From NCBI GenBank assembly GCA_002381615.1, contig DFWY01000104.1, forward strand, positions 23,608 to 60,933: DNA of 37,326 bases, written 5' to 3'. The position numbers and the translations under genes are program-made. Positions 1-7,814 of this stretch are shown piece after piece (the stretch's first letter is position 1; each line of letters starts with the position of its first letter). The notes under the pieces were generated by a model. It did not search any database. It saw only the letters and a list, made by a program, of their open reading frames with translations, and was not told the origin of the DNA. Source of the stretch: Polaromonas sp. UBA4122 (lineage in GTDB: Bacteria > Pseudomonadota > Gammaproteobacteria > Burkholderiales > Burkholderiaceae_C).

Positions 1-629
1 CCCTCACCGGACCCATCGGCTTTTACCCCGTGGTGCCAGACGCTGCGTGGGTGCAGCGCCTGCTGGGCTGGGGAGTGCGCACGGTCCAGCTACGCATCAA
101 GGCTGCTGACCACACGCCCGCCGAAATTGACCAGCAGGTTCGCGCCGCAGTTCTTGCCGGCCGTGCCGTGACGGGCGCGCAGGTGTTCATCAACGACCAC
201 TGGAAACTGGCCTTGGCCGCAGGCGCATACGGTGTGCATCTGGGCCAGGAAGACCTGGACACCGCCGATCTGAATGCGTTGCGCAATGGCGGCCTGCGTC
301 TGGGCCTGAGCACACATACCCCCACCGAGCTCGCCCGTGCCAGCGCCGTGCAACCGTCGTACCTGGCTATCGGCCCGGTCTACCCGACCACCCTCAAGGT
401 CATGCCCTATGAGCCCGTGGGTCTGATGCGCCTGAAGGACTGGGCGGCGCAGGCGGCACCGTACCCGGTGGTGGCGATAGGCGGCATTTCGCTGGCGCGG
501 ATACAGGGCGTGATGGCCTGCGGTGTTGATGGCGTGGCCGTGGTCAGCGCAGTGACACAGGCGGCTGACCCGCAGCAGGCTTCGCTAGCCGGGTTGCAGC
601 TGGCGGCCAAAGGAATGGCAAATTCGTAA
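1..629 (+). CDS. thiE: Thiamine phosphate synthase, 5'-truncated by window edge
   Basis: Joins HMP-pyrophosphate and thiazole phosphate to make thiamine phosphate in the cytoplasm. The frame is open from base 3, and the residues before the first possible GTG (30) read GFYPVVPDAAW, which fits the first beta-strand of ThiE, so the true start lies outside the window. TIM-barrel ThiE motifs are visible in order: TVQLRIK, FINDHW, GVHLGQEDL, GLSTHTPTELARA, IGPVYPTTLK (phosphate-loop region), VVAIGGISLARI and GVDGVAVVSAV. The TTLKVM stretch departs from the usual PTxTK. Ends convergently with the oxidoreductase gene on the other strand. Family call is firm; which thi genes precede it cannot be seen. 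Confidence 0.93.
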   Translation, partial: LTGPIGFYPVVPDAAWVQRLLGWGVRTVQLRIKAADHTPAEIDQQVRAAVLAGRAVTGAQVFINDHWKLALAAGAYGVHLGQEDLDTADLNALRNGGLRLGLSTHTPTELARASAVQPSYLAIGPVYPTTLKVMPYEPVGLMRLKDWAAQAAPYPVVAIGGISLARIQGVMACGVDGVAVVSAVTQAADPQQASLAGLQLAAKGMANS

Positions 630-634
630 TTTGC

Positions 635-666
635 AGGTCGGGTGACGCCGGCGACCAAACCGACCT
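635..666 (+). terminator. Hairpin after thiE, possible terminator
   Basis: Inverted repeat AGGTCGG (635-641) / CCGACCT (660-666) starts six bases after the thiE stop; the loop contains further GC-rich self-complementarity (GTGACGCCGGCGAC). There is no T-tract, so intrinsic termination is doubtful. Confidence 0.3.
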
Positions 667-729
667 ACGGGCTACAGCGAAAGCGGGGAGTCCTCACCCC
701 TCCTTCTCCCAGAGGCAGAGGAAGTAAAT

Positions 730-778
730 TGGCTATAGCCCCATAACAGCGGGGTTATTTGGCTATCATTATGATAGC
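730..778 (+). repeat. Dispersed two-hairpin repeat, copy 1
   Basis: First hairpin GGCTATAGCC, then a GGGG-containing middle, then second hairpin GCTATCATTATGATAGC. The layout matches the copies at 8241, 16845, 23215 (inverted), 30438 (inverted), 35857 and 36670 (inverted). It lies between the convergent thiE and oxidoreductase genes and runs over the latter's stop codon. Confidence 0.65.
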
Positions 779-1872
779 GTCTGATAGTCGGTATAGCCCT
801 TGGCGCCGCCGCCGTAAAAGGTGGCTGGGTCGGGCTTGTTGAGTGGCGCGTTGCGGCGCAGGCGTTCCACCAGGTCGGGGTTGGCGATGAAAGGTTTGCC
901 AAAGGCGACCAGGTCGGTACCGTCGGCCACGGCTTGCTCGGCCAGGGCCTTGTCGTAACCGTTGTTCACCATCCAGGCCGCTTTGCCACCCGCTGTGCGG
1001 TACGTGGCTTTGAGGGCTGAGTAGTCAAACGGACGATCAGGCAGCTCGCGCGGGCCACCCGTTGCGCCTTCAATGATATGGATGTAGGCCAGATTCAGCG
1101 TGGCGAGTTTTTGGATCACGTAGTCAAACAGCGGCTGCGGATCGGCATCGTACGCGTCGTTGGCTGGCGTGACGGGCGACAGGCGAATGCCGGTGCGGCC
1201 GCCACCCACGGCGGTCGTCACCGTGCGCACTACTTCGAGCAGCAGGCGCGCGCGATTTTTGATGCTGCCGCCGTAGTCGTCGGTGCGCTGGTTGGAGCCG
1301 CTTTTGAGGAACTGGTCGAGCAGGTAGCCGTTGGCGGCATGGATTTCGACGCCGTCAAAGCCGGCGGTTTCCACTGCGTTGCGTGCTGCGGCCTGGTAGG
1401 TGTGCACCAGGCCGGGCAGCTCTTCGGCGTCGAGGGCGCGCGGCGCGGAGGTGTCCACAAAGGTAGGCACGCCGTTCTTGATCAGCACGGTTTTGGTCTT
1501 GGCGGTGATGGCCGACGGTGCCACGGGTTGGCCGCCGTCCGGCTGCAATTCATTGTGCGAGACCCGGCCCACATGCCAGAGCTGCACCACAATCTTGCCG
1601 CCCGCGTCGTGCACGGCCTCGGTGACGCGCTTCCAGCCGTCGAGCTGCTCGGTGCCATAGAGGCCGGGCACATCGGAATAGCCCTGGCCCTGGTGGCTGA
1701 TAGCGGTGGCTTCGGTAATCAAGAGGCCGGCGCTGGCGCGCTGGGTGTAGTACTCCGCCATGAGCGGGGTGGGGATGGCGTCGGGTGCGCGGTTGCGCGT
1801 CAGCGGTGCCATGACGATGCGGTTGGCGAGTTGCAGGTCGCCGACCTGGGTGGGGTCAAATAATGAGCGCAT
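769..1872 (-). CDS. Old Yellow Enzyme family NADH:flavin oxidoreductase (NemA-like)
   Basis: FMN-dependent ene-reductase that reduces activated C=C bonds, quinones, nitro compounds or maleimides with NAD(P)H. With the ATG at 1872 the protein is 367 aa, the usual family length, and begins MRSLFDPTQVGDLQLANRIVMAPLTRNR. An in-frame ATG 13 codons upstream gives an unlikely extension. Visible motifs: APLT (Thr25, flavin contact), QLWHVGR around 98-103, EIHAANGY with His178/Asn181 (substrate-binding pair) and Tyr183 (proton donor), RTDDYGGS, and VAFGKPFIANPDLV near the C-terminus (FMN phosphate). Monocistronic on the minus strand, downstream of a glutathione transferase in the same orientation, suggesting an electrophile-detoxification pair. 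No NemR-type regulator is visible. Confidence 0.93.
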   Translation of the reverse strand: MRSLFDPTQVGDLQLANRIVMAPLTRNRAPDAIPTPLMAEYYTQRASAGLLITEATAISHQGQGYSDVPGLYGTEQLDGWKRVTEAVHDAGGKIVVQLWHVGRVSHNELQPDGGQPVAPSAITAKTKTVLIKNGVPTFVDTSAPRALDAEELPGLVHTYQAAARNAVETAGFDGVEIHAANGYLLDQFLKSGSNQRTDDYGGSIKNRARLLLEVVRTVTTAVGGGRTGIRLSPVTPANDAYDADPQPLFDYVIQKLATLNLAYIHIIEGATGGPRELPDRPFDYSALKATYRTAGGKAAWMVNNGYDKALAEQAVADGTDLVAFGKPFIANPDLVERLRRNAPLNKPDPATFYGGGAKGYTDYQTLS

Positions 1873-1982
1873 GGAAGGGTTCCGGGATTGAAGACAGGCT
1901 TTAGTGTGCACCTATCTGAAGTGTCTGGGCAAGACGGATTACCGGATTTGCGCTAACTGGCTGGCCTTTGCGCTATGTCAGC

Positions 1983-2591
1983 TTACTTGAGCAAGCCTTC
2001 TTCTTTCATGGCGGCCTGAACGGCGGGGCGGGCCGCCATGCGCTCGCGAAACGCCGCGAGGTGGGCAAAGCTGGAAATATCCATGCCCACATAAGGCGGC
2101 CAGTTGGTCACGGTAAAGAGGTAAGGGTCGGCCACGCTGAAGGCATCGCCCATCAGGTAGTGCTTGCCGGCCAGCTCGCCGTCCACCCACTGCAGGCGCG
2201 ACAGCAACCTGTCGATCACGATGGGCTTGTAGTCTGCGGGTGTGGCCGGGTTGAACAGTGGGCTGAAGCCCTTGTGCAGCTCGCTGCTGATGAAGTTGAG
2301 CCACGACTGCAATTGTGCGCGTGCGAGGGTGCCGTTGGCCGGTGCCAGCTTCTTGTCGGGCACCTGGTCGGCGATGTACTGCACGATGGCCGGGCCTTCC
2401 GTCAGGCGCGTGCCATCGTCCAGCTCCAGCAGGGGCACAGCGCCCAGCGGGTTGATGGTGTAGTAGTCGGTGCCGTCCAGCAGGCGGTGGGTTTTGGTGG
2501 ACGCTAAAACATGCTCGAACGCCAACCCTGACTCGTGCAGCGTGATGTGCGGAGACAGGGAGCAGGCGCCCGGGGAGTAGTAAAGCTTCAT
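1983..2591 (-). CDS. Glutathione S-transferase, beta class
   Basis: 202-aa cytosolic GST, conjugating glutathione to electrophiles or acting as a glutathione-dependent reductase. The N-terminal thioredoxin-like domain (1-80) starts MKLYYSPGACSLSPHI, with Cys10, the active-site cysteine typical of bacterial beta-class GSTs, and continues to NPLGAVPLLELDDG and the Ser/Thr-rich glutathione-binding TEGPAIVQYIAD. The all-alpha C-terminal domain carries GDAFSVADPYLF, the N-capping motif. Length matches GstA/GstB proteins. An AAGGA Shine-Dalgarno lies upstream of the ATG. Oriented like the neighbouring oxidoreductase 110 nt downstream, so the two could be co-transcribed. Confidence 0.93.
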   Translation of the reverse strand: MKLYYSPGACSLSPHITLHESGLAFEHVLASTKTHRLLDGTDYYTINPLGAVPLLELDDGTRLTEGPAIVQYIADQVPDKKLAPANGTLARAQLQSWLNFISSELHKGFSPLFNPATPADYKPIVIDRLLSRLQWVDGELAGKHYLMGDAFSVADPYLFTVTNWPPYVGMDISSFAHLAAFRERMAARPAVQAAMKEEGLLK

Positions 2592-2904
2592 GGGGTTGGT
2601 CCTTGTTTTTTTGGAGATGGGGGGATTGAAACAGCCCCCATGCTAGCTGCAAAGCAGGTTTTCTGATGCGCCGTGGGCGTGCCCCTCTCGGCAGGCGTCG
2701 CGCCCCATATGCCTGAACTCACGCTTTCGCCCAAATAATGGGCGTGGGTGGCTGCGGGCTTGTCCTACAGCGGCATGCGGGCGCTGCTGATTCTTTGGCG
2801 ACGCAGGCACTTTTATTATTGAGCGGTGGTGGTATGACTTTTCATGATTGGAGTTAGTGCTTTATTTTGCTTGGTGAGGCCTTGCATTGGCGAAGGAGAA
2901 CCTG
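2592..2904. other. Intergenic region between divergent genes
   Basis: 313 nt upstream of both the GST gene (minus) and the DUF1328 gene (plus), so it should hold both promoters. The only clear structure is CGCCCA (2728-2733) / TGGGCG (2739-2744) with a 5-nt loop and no T-run. I see no open reading frame of interest. Confidence 0.5.
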
Positions 2905-3090
2905 ATGCTCAAATACGCGATTTTTTTTACGGTGATTTCACTGATCGCTGGCGCCCTCGGTTTTGGGGGTGTGGCGGCAGGCGCTGCCGGCATTGCCAAG
3001 ATCCTGTTCGGCCTGTTCCTGATTCTGGCAGTTATTTTTGTGGTGTTGGCGGCCCTGGGTGTGGGCGCGGTGCAGAAGGTGATGAAATAA
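2905..3090 (+). CDS. DUF1328 (UPF0391) small membrane protein
   Basis: 61-aa hydrophobic protein, [20 protein letters not shown] followed by a glycine/alanine hinge ([16 protein letters not shown]) and a second hydrophobic helix, so two membrane spans. This is the pattern of the DUF1328/UPF0391 family, of unknown function, often seen among stress-induced genes of proteobacteria. The ATG at 2905 is chosen because AAGGAG sits at 2893-2898; a TTG six codons upstream lies inside that ribosome-binding site. The gene is alone, with no partner within 700 nt. Confidence 0.85.
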   Translation: MLKYAIFFTVISLIAGALGFGGVAAGAAGIAKILFGLFLILAVIFVVLAALGVGAVQKVMK

Positions 3091-3849
3091 ATGAATCCTC
3101 CCGTTTCGGTGCCGCCAGGCACGGTGGTGTCCCGGCTCAAGGAACGGCTTCGTTATCCCTGCGCGCATACTGGGATTGACGTGGCAACAAGCCCGGCGAC
3201 AGCGGTAGTGCCATTGATGCCCGGACGTCAAACTGGCTTTCCGGCCAGCATTGCGGAATTTTTGCTTGTGTTCCGTTTGCGTGCGCGCCGCTCTTCGGCA
3301 AGTTCTACTGATGTGATGGCGCGCGCCGTTCGCATGGTCTTGGTGACCTGCCAACACTGGTTTGCCGCAGCGGACCGTCAGAAAACCGGTCCTCGCAGGC
3401 GTTGCTGATACTGGCCGCGTGATGGCGGTCTGGTTCTGTTTTTTTTCTTTACACCGGCGATCAATTTCATACACACTTCCCTTGTTGATTCCTTGCTGGA
3501 GTGCGAGGTCCGCAGCCCGTCAGTCGTTGTAGTGGAGCCATTAGTTGACGATAAACGGACGGCCCGTTGACGTGGTTTTGCTACGGGACGGCAAGTTTTT
3601 CACGTCGTGAGAGGACGGCTTAATTGGCGACTTGTTGGAATTTGACGCCGGGGCTTTGGAACCCGGCGCTTCAAGTCCGACAGATTTCTGGAGCCCTGCG
3701 GCTGTCGCATTTTGAGAATTTGCGGGCTGTTCTGCTGCTGTGTCAGGGTTTGTCCTAGGTGTGTTCTGGGGGCTGATTTCAATAATGGCTATGCAGCTTC
3801 ATTCATAGCAAGGCATTTCAGCGTTGCCGCTACCCAAGGAGACCCCCTC
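3091..3849. other. Long gap upstream of the aldehyde oxidoreductase operon
   Basis: 759 nt with no credible gene; the open frames on both strands have atypical composition and match nothing I recognise. Visible structure: a hairpin-like CCGGG...CCCGG around 3650-3670 and a GCTATG...CATAGC inverted repeat near 3788-3809 that may be a decayed dispersed repeat. The aor promoter and any aldehyde- or tungstate/molybdate-responsive site should lie here, but I could not recognise a defined operator, sigma-54 promoter or riboswitch. Confidence 0.4.
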
Positions 3850-4326
3850 ATGCAAAAGGTGTTGCACATCAACCCTGACAAATGCACTGGCTGTTTGCAG
3901 TGCGAGATGGCCTGTTCTTTTGAGAACTACGGCGTCTTCGCGACCGCCAAGTCGCGCATCAAGGTGTTCGACTTTCACGATACCGGCAAAAAGGTGCCCT
4001 ACACCTGCACCCAGTGCGATGAGGCCTGGTGCTTGCACGCCTGCCCGGTGGAGGCCATCACGGTGGACAAGCTCACGGGTGCGAAGGTGGTCAACGAAAC
4101 CACTTGCGTGGGTTGCAAGGTCTGCACCATCGCCTGCCCGTTCGGCACCATCAACTATGTGCAGGAAACCGGCAAGGTGCAAAAGTGCGACCTGTGCGGC
4201 GGTGAACCCGCCTGCACTGAGGCGTGCCCCACCCAGGCCATCACCTTCATTGACGCCAACTGGACCGGTCTGGGCAAGATGCAGCAATGGGCTGACAAGC
4301 TTGGCAACCAACCTTCGGCCGCTTAA
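3850..4326 (+). CDS. aorA: Aldehyde oxidoreductase, polyferredoxin electron-transfer subunit
   Basis: 158-aa 4Fe-4S protein that would carry electrons between the pterin subunit and the flavin subunit. Sixteen cysteines form four cluster-binding sets: CTGCLQCEMAC, CTQCDEAWCLHAC, CVGCKVCTIAC and CDLCGGEPACTEAC. This matches the small subunit of the Aromatoleum-type (AorABC) aldehyde oxidoreductases and related DMSO-reductase-type ferredoxins. The ATG at 3850 follows AAGGAG with 8-9 nt spacing; an upstream in-frame ATG at 3712 lacks such a site and adds non-ferredoxin sequence. Twelve nucleotides separate its stop from the catalytic gene, so the two are transcribed together. Confidence 0.9.
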   Translation: MQKVLHINPDKCTGCLQCEMACSFENYGVFATAKSRIKVFDFHDTGKKVPYTCTQCDEAWCLHACPVEAITVDKLTGAKVVNETTCVGCKVCTIACPFGTINYVQETGKVQKCDLCGGEPACTEACPTQAITFIDANWTGLGKMQQWADKLGNQPSAA

Positions 4327-4338
4327 GGAGTAACGAAT

Positions 4339-6186
4339 ATGTCTTGGGCAGGAAAAATTCTTCGCGTTGACTTGAGCACCGGAACCGTCAAGTCTGAACC
4401 CCTCAACATGGACTGGGCGCAGACCTATCTGGGCTCGCGTGGCCTGGGCAGCAAATACTTGGTGTCCGAAGTGGACCCCAAGGTGGACCCGCTGTCGCCT
4501 GGCAACAAAATCATCTGGGCCACCGGGCCGCTGACGGGCACTATGGCTTCCACCGGGGGCCGTTACACCGTCATCACCAAGAGCCCGCTGACCGGCGCCA
4601 TTGCCTGTTCGAATTCGGGCGGCTATTGGGGTGCCGAGCTCAAGATGGCAGGCTGGGACATGATCATTTTCGAGGGCAGGTCGGCCAAGCCGGTGTACCT
4701 TTATATCAACGACGACATGGCGGAGCTGCGCGACGCGGCTCACCTGTGGGGCAAGAGCGTCTGGCAGACCGAAGCCATGCTCAAAACAAGTCTGCAAGAT
4801 CCCTTGGTGCGCGTTTCGAGCATTGGCAAGGCGGGTGAAAACGGCGTGCTGTATGCTGCCGTGGTCAACGATCTGCATCGCGCCGCCGGCCGTTCGGGCG
4901 TGGGCACGGTGATGGGCGGCAAGAACCTCAAGGCGATTGCGGTGCGTGGCACAAAGGGCGTGGGCAATATTCGCGATCCCGAGGCCTTCATGAAGGTCAC
5001 CTACGAGAAGAAGAAGATCCTGCATGACAACGCCGTCACGGGCCAGGGCCTGCCGGCCTTTGGCACCCAGGTGCTGATGAATGTGATCAACGAAATAGGT
5101 GCGCTGCCCACCCGCAACCACCAGGATGTGCAGTTCGAGGGGGCCAAGGACATCTCGGCCGAAGCCATGGCCACGCCGCGCAAGACCGACGGCAAAAAGC
5201 AACTGGTCACCAACCAGGCCTGCTTTGGTTGCACCATCGCCTGCGGCCGCATCAGCAAGATGGACGCGGGTCACTTCACGGTGGCCAACAAGCCCCAGTA
5301 CTGGGGTGCATCAGGCGGGCTGGAGTACGAGGCCGCCTGGGCCTTGGGCGCAGCCAACGGCGTGAACGACCTGGAGGCGCTGCAGTACGCCACCTTGATT
5401 TGCAACGAGGAAGGCATTGACCCCATCAGCTTCGGCGCCACCATTGGCGCGGTGATGGAGATGTATGAAATGGGCGTGCTGACCAAGGAGCAGCTCGGTA
5501 TCGAGGCACCCTTTGGGTCGGCCAAGGCGCTGGCCTTCCTGGTTGAAGAAACCGTGAACAACCGCGGCTTTGGCAAGGAAATTGGCCAGGGGTCCAAGCG
5601 CCTGACGGCCAAGTACGGCCACCCTGATCTGTCCATGACGTCCAAGGGGCAGGAATTTCCGGCCTACGACGGGCGGGCCATCCAGGGCATCGGGTTGGCT
5701 TACGCCACGTCCAACCGGGGTGGCTGCCACCTGCGGGGCTACACCATTGCATCTGAAGTGCTGGGCATTCCGGTCAAGACCGATCCACTGGAGCATGAAG
5801 GCAAGCCCGAGTTGGTCAAGGCCTTCCAGGACGCCACGGCGGCGTTTGATTCGTCAGGCTTGTGCGTATTCACCACCTTCGCCTGGGGTCTGGCTGATTT
5901 GGCACCCCAGTTGCAGGCGGCCTGCGGCGAGCAGTACACGACCGAAGAACTGGAAAAAATCGGCGAACGCATCTGGAACATGGAGCGCGAATTCAACAAC
6001 GCGGCGGGTTTCACCAAGGCGGATGACTCGCTGCCCAAGCGCCTGCTGACCGAACCCGCCAAAACCGGCCCGGCCAAGGGCAAGGTCAACATGCTGGCCG
6101 AGATGCTGCCCAAATACTACGCCGCGCGCGGCTGGGACAGCGAAGGCGTTCCGACGACCGCGACCCGGCAGCGTCTGGGCCTATAA
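4339..6186 (+). CDS. aorB: Tungsten/molybdenum aldehyde:ferredoxin oxidoreductase, catalytic subunit
   Basis: 615-aa AOR-family enzyme oxidising aldehydes to carboxylic acids (reversibly, acids to aldehydes) at a bis-metallopterin W or Mo centre. N-terminal domain: GKILRVDLSTGTVKSEPL, then the pterin-binding region NSGGYWGAELKMAGWD and GRSGVGTVMGGKNLKAIAVRG. The [4Fe-4S] ligands are Cys295, Cys298 and Cys302 (CFGCTIAC) and Cys463 in SNRGGCHLRGY, the expected AOR arrangement. Length is typical. A GGAG site precedes the ATG. The FAD/NAD partner and MoaD gene downstream place it with the mesophilic multi-subunit NAD-linked AORs rather than archaeal single-subunit enzymes. Whether W or Mo is used cannot be read from sequence. 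Confidence 0.93.
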   Translation: MSWAGKILRVDLSTGTVKSEPLNMDWAQTYLGSRGLGSKYLVSEVDPKVDPLSPGNKIIWATGPLTGTMASTGGRYTVITKSPLTGAIACSNSGGYWGAELKMAGWDMIIFEGRSAKPVYLYINDDMAELRDAAHLWGKSVWQTEAMLKTSLQDPLVRVSSIGKAGENGVLYAAVVNDLHRAAGRSGVGTVMGGKNLKAIAVRGTKGVGNIRDPEAFMKVTYEKKKILHDNAVTGQGLPAFGTQVLMNVINEIGALPTRNHQDVQFEGAKDISAEAMATPRKTDGKKQLVTNQACFGCTIACGRISKMDAGHFTVANKPQYWGASGGLEYEAAWALGAANGVNDLEALQYATLICNEEGIDPISFGATIGAVMEMYEMGVLTKEQLGIEAPFGSAKALAFLVEETVNNRGFGKEIGQGSKRLTAKYGHPDLSMTSKGQEFPAYDGRAIQGIGLAYATSNRGGCHLRGYTIASEVLGIPVKTDPLEHEGKPELVKAFQDATAAFDSSGLCVFTTFAWGLADLAPQLQAACGEQYTTEELEKIGERIWNMEREFNNAAGFTKADDSLPKRLLTEPAKTGPAKGKVNMLAEMLPKYYAARGWDSEGVPTTATRQRLGL

Positions 6187-6210
6187 ACCGGCACGGTCCA
6201 TAAAAGGCTC

Positions 6211-6243
6211 GGGTGGGCACTGCTTGCAGGCCCACCCTTTTTT
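6211..6243 (+). terminator. Intrinsic terminator between aorB and aorC
   Basis: Stem GGGTGGGC (6211-6218) / GCCCACCC (6230-6237), with the loop itself pairing as CTGC-TT-GCAG around a single bulged A, followed at once by six T residues (6238-6243). It lies 25 nt after the aorB stop and 19 nt before the aorC start, inside what is otherwise one operon. Confidence 0.85.
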
Positions 6244-6262
6244 GATTTTGGAGAACAAGCTT

Positions 6263-7552
6263 ATGACCCACCACGTCATTCTGGGCGCAGGCCCTGCCGG
6301 TGTGATTGCCGCCGAAACCATTCGCAAACAGGCCCCGCACGACACCATCACGCTGGTCGGCGACGAAGCCGAGCCGCCTTACTCGCGCATGGCCATTCCC
6401 TACCTGTTGATGGGCAACATCGACGAGCGCGGCACCTACCTGCGGAAAAATCCGGCTCATTTCCGGGATTTGAAGGTTAATCAGATCCAGGCCCGCGTCA
6501 AGTCTGTGGATATTGCTCTCAAAAGCGTAGCGCTGGACAATGGCCAGGCCGTGCCTTATGACCGGCTGCTGATCGCCACCGGCTCGTGCCCCGTGCGCCC
6601 ACCGATTCCGGGCATGGACAGTGCTGGCGTATACCCCTGCTGGACCTTGCAGGATGCCCGTCACATCATGGCGCTGGCCCGGCCCGGCGCACGCGTGCTG
6701 CAGATGGGTGCGGGCTTTATCGGCTGCATCATCATGGAGGCGCTGATGCAGCGCGGCGTGCAGCTGAGCGTGGTCGAGATGGGCGACCGCATGGTGCCGC
6801 GCATGATGGGTGCTATGGCCGGCGGCATGATCCGCGACTGGTGCGAAACCCAGGGCGTGCAGGTCTTCATCGGCACCCGGGTTGAAGCCATTGAGCCCGG
6901 CACGCCTCTGAAGGTGCGCCTGTCCGGCGGGCAAACGGTGGAGGCTGATCTGGTCATCAGCGCCACCGGCGTCAAGCCCAACATCGGTTTTCTGGAACAT
7001 TCCGGCATCACCTGCCTGCAGGGTGTGCTGACCGACGAGCACCTGCAGACCAGTGTGCCGGGCATCTACGCGGCAGGCGATTGCGCCGAAGCCTTTGACA
7101 AAGTCAGCGGCAAGACCATCGTCAGCGCCATCCAGCCCAACGCGGCCGAGCAGGCCCGGGTGGCCGCGCTCAACATGGTCGGTCAACAGGTCGAACTCAA
7201 TGGCGTCACCCAGATCAACGTGCTGGACACGCTGGGCCTGATTTCCACCAGCTTTGGCAACTGGGAGGGCGTCCCCGGCGGTGAGCAGGTGGTGCTGACC
7301 GACCGCGGAGCCGATGGCGGAAAGGGCCGTCACCTGAGCCTGCAGTTCAAGGACGATGTGATGGTGGGCTGCAACAGCGTGGGCTGGACCGAGCATGTGG
7401 GCGTGATGCGCGGGCTGGTGGAGGGCGCCGTCCATCTCGGCCCCTGGAAGGAAGTTCTGAAACAAGACCCGACCAAACTGATGGAAGCCTATCTGGCCAG
7501 CGCCCAGGCGCAGGGCCAATGGAGCGGGGCAGCCGACGAGCGGCGGCGATGA
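6263..7552 (+). CDS. aorC: Aldehyde oxidoreductase, FAD/NAD(H)-binding subunit
   Basis: 429-aa pyridine nucleotide-disulfide oxidoreductase-fold protein, expected to pass electrons from the AorA ferredoxin chain to NAD+. The first Rossmann motif GAGPAG is at 8-13 (FAD), the second, GAGFIG, at 149-154 (NAD(H)), and the FAD-closing motif GIYAAGDCAEAF at about 267-278. No redox-active CxxxxC pair is seen, so it is not a disulfide reductase. The ATG at 6263 is preceded by GGAG; an upstream in-frame ATG at 6224 lies within the terminator hairpin. It overlaps the next gene by ATGA. It follows the intrinsic terminator, so expression depends on read-through or a separate promoter. Confidence 0.88.
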   Translation: MTHHVILGAGPAGVIAAETIRKQAPHDTITLVGDEAEPPYSRMAIPYLLMGNIDERGTYLRKNPAHFRDLKVNQIQARVKSVDIALKSVALDNGQAVPYDRLLIATGSCPVRPPIPGMDSAGVYPCWTLQDARHIMALARPGARVLQMGAGFIGCIIMEALMQRGVQLSVVEMGDRMVPRMMGAMAGGMIRDWCETQGVQVFIGTRVEAIEPGTPLKVRLSGGQTVEADLVISATGVKPNIGFLEHSGITCLQGVLTDEHLQTSVPGIYAAGDCAEAFDKVSGKTIVSAIQPNAAEQARVAALNMVGQQVELNGVTQINVLDTLGLISTSFGNWEGVPGGEQVVLTDRGADGGKGRHLSLQFKDDVMVGCNSVGWTEHVGVMRGLVEGAVHLGPWKEVLKQDPTKLMEAYLASAQAQGQWSGAADERRR

Positions 7553-7803
7553 AGATCACCTTCAAGCTGTTTGCCACGCTGACCGACTACCTGCCCGTGT
7601 CTGCGCGCCGCAGCAACATCGTCGAACTGGACGTGGCGCCTGACGCCGCCATCAGCCAGATCATCGAACCCTTTGGACTGCCGCCGAAACTGGTGCACCT
7701 GGTGCTGGTCAATGGCCGCTACATCGAGCCGGACCAGCGCCTGACCACCACCCTGAGCGAAGGCGACGTGCTGGCCATCTGGCCACCGATTGCTGGCGGC
7801 TGA
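7549..7803 (+). CDS. MoaD/ThiS-family sulfur carrier of the aor operon
   Basis: 84-aa ubiquitin-fold protein, MKITFKLFATLTDYLP at the N-terminus and GDVLAIWPPIAGG at the C-terminus. The terminal Gly-Gly is the adenylated/thiocarboxylated tail of MoaD-type carriers that donate sulfur during molybdopterin synthesis. The ATG overlaps the aorC stop (ATGA), so translation is coupled; a GTG 10 codons upstream would add aorC-antiparallel sequence. Its place in this operon suggests a dedicated carrier for the tungsto/molybdopterin of AorB, as in other aor operons (often called aorD). No MoaE partner is in the window, so it would have to use a shared one. Confidence 0.85.
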   Translation: MKITFKLFATLTDYLPVSARRSNIVELDVAPDAAISQIIEPFGLPPKLVHLVLVNGRYIEPDQRLTTTLSEGDVLAIWPPIAGG

Positions 7804-7814
7804 AGGGCCGGCTG

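Noticed and set aside
3091-3408. 105-codon open frame starting directly after the DUF1328 stop
   Set aside because: No Shine-Dalgarno, no recognisable motif, unusual amino-acid composition; likely a chance open frame.
3620-3660. Possible sigma-54 promoter (TGGCGACTTGTTGGA) before aorA
   Set aside because: Lacks the GC at the -12 element, so it does not meet the consensus.
3799-5274. 491-codon minus-strand open frame opposite aorA and aorB
   Set aside because: Composition of an antisense shadow; the plus-strand proteins have all expected cysteine and pterin motifs.
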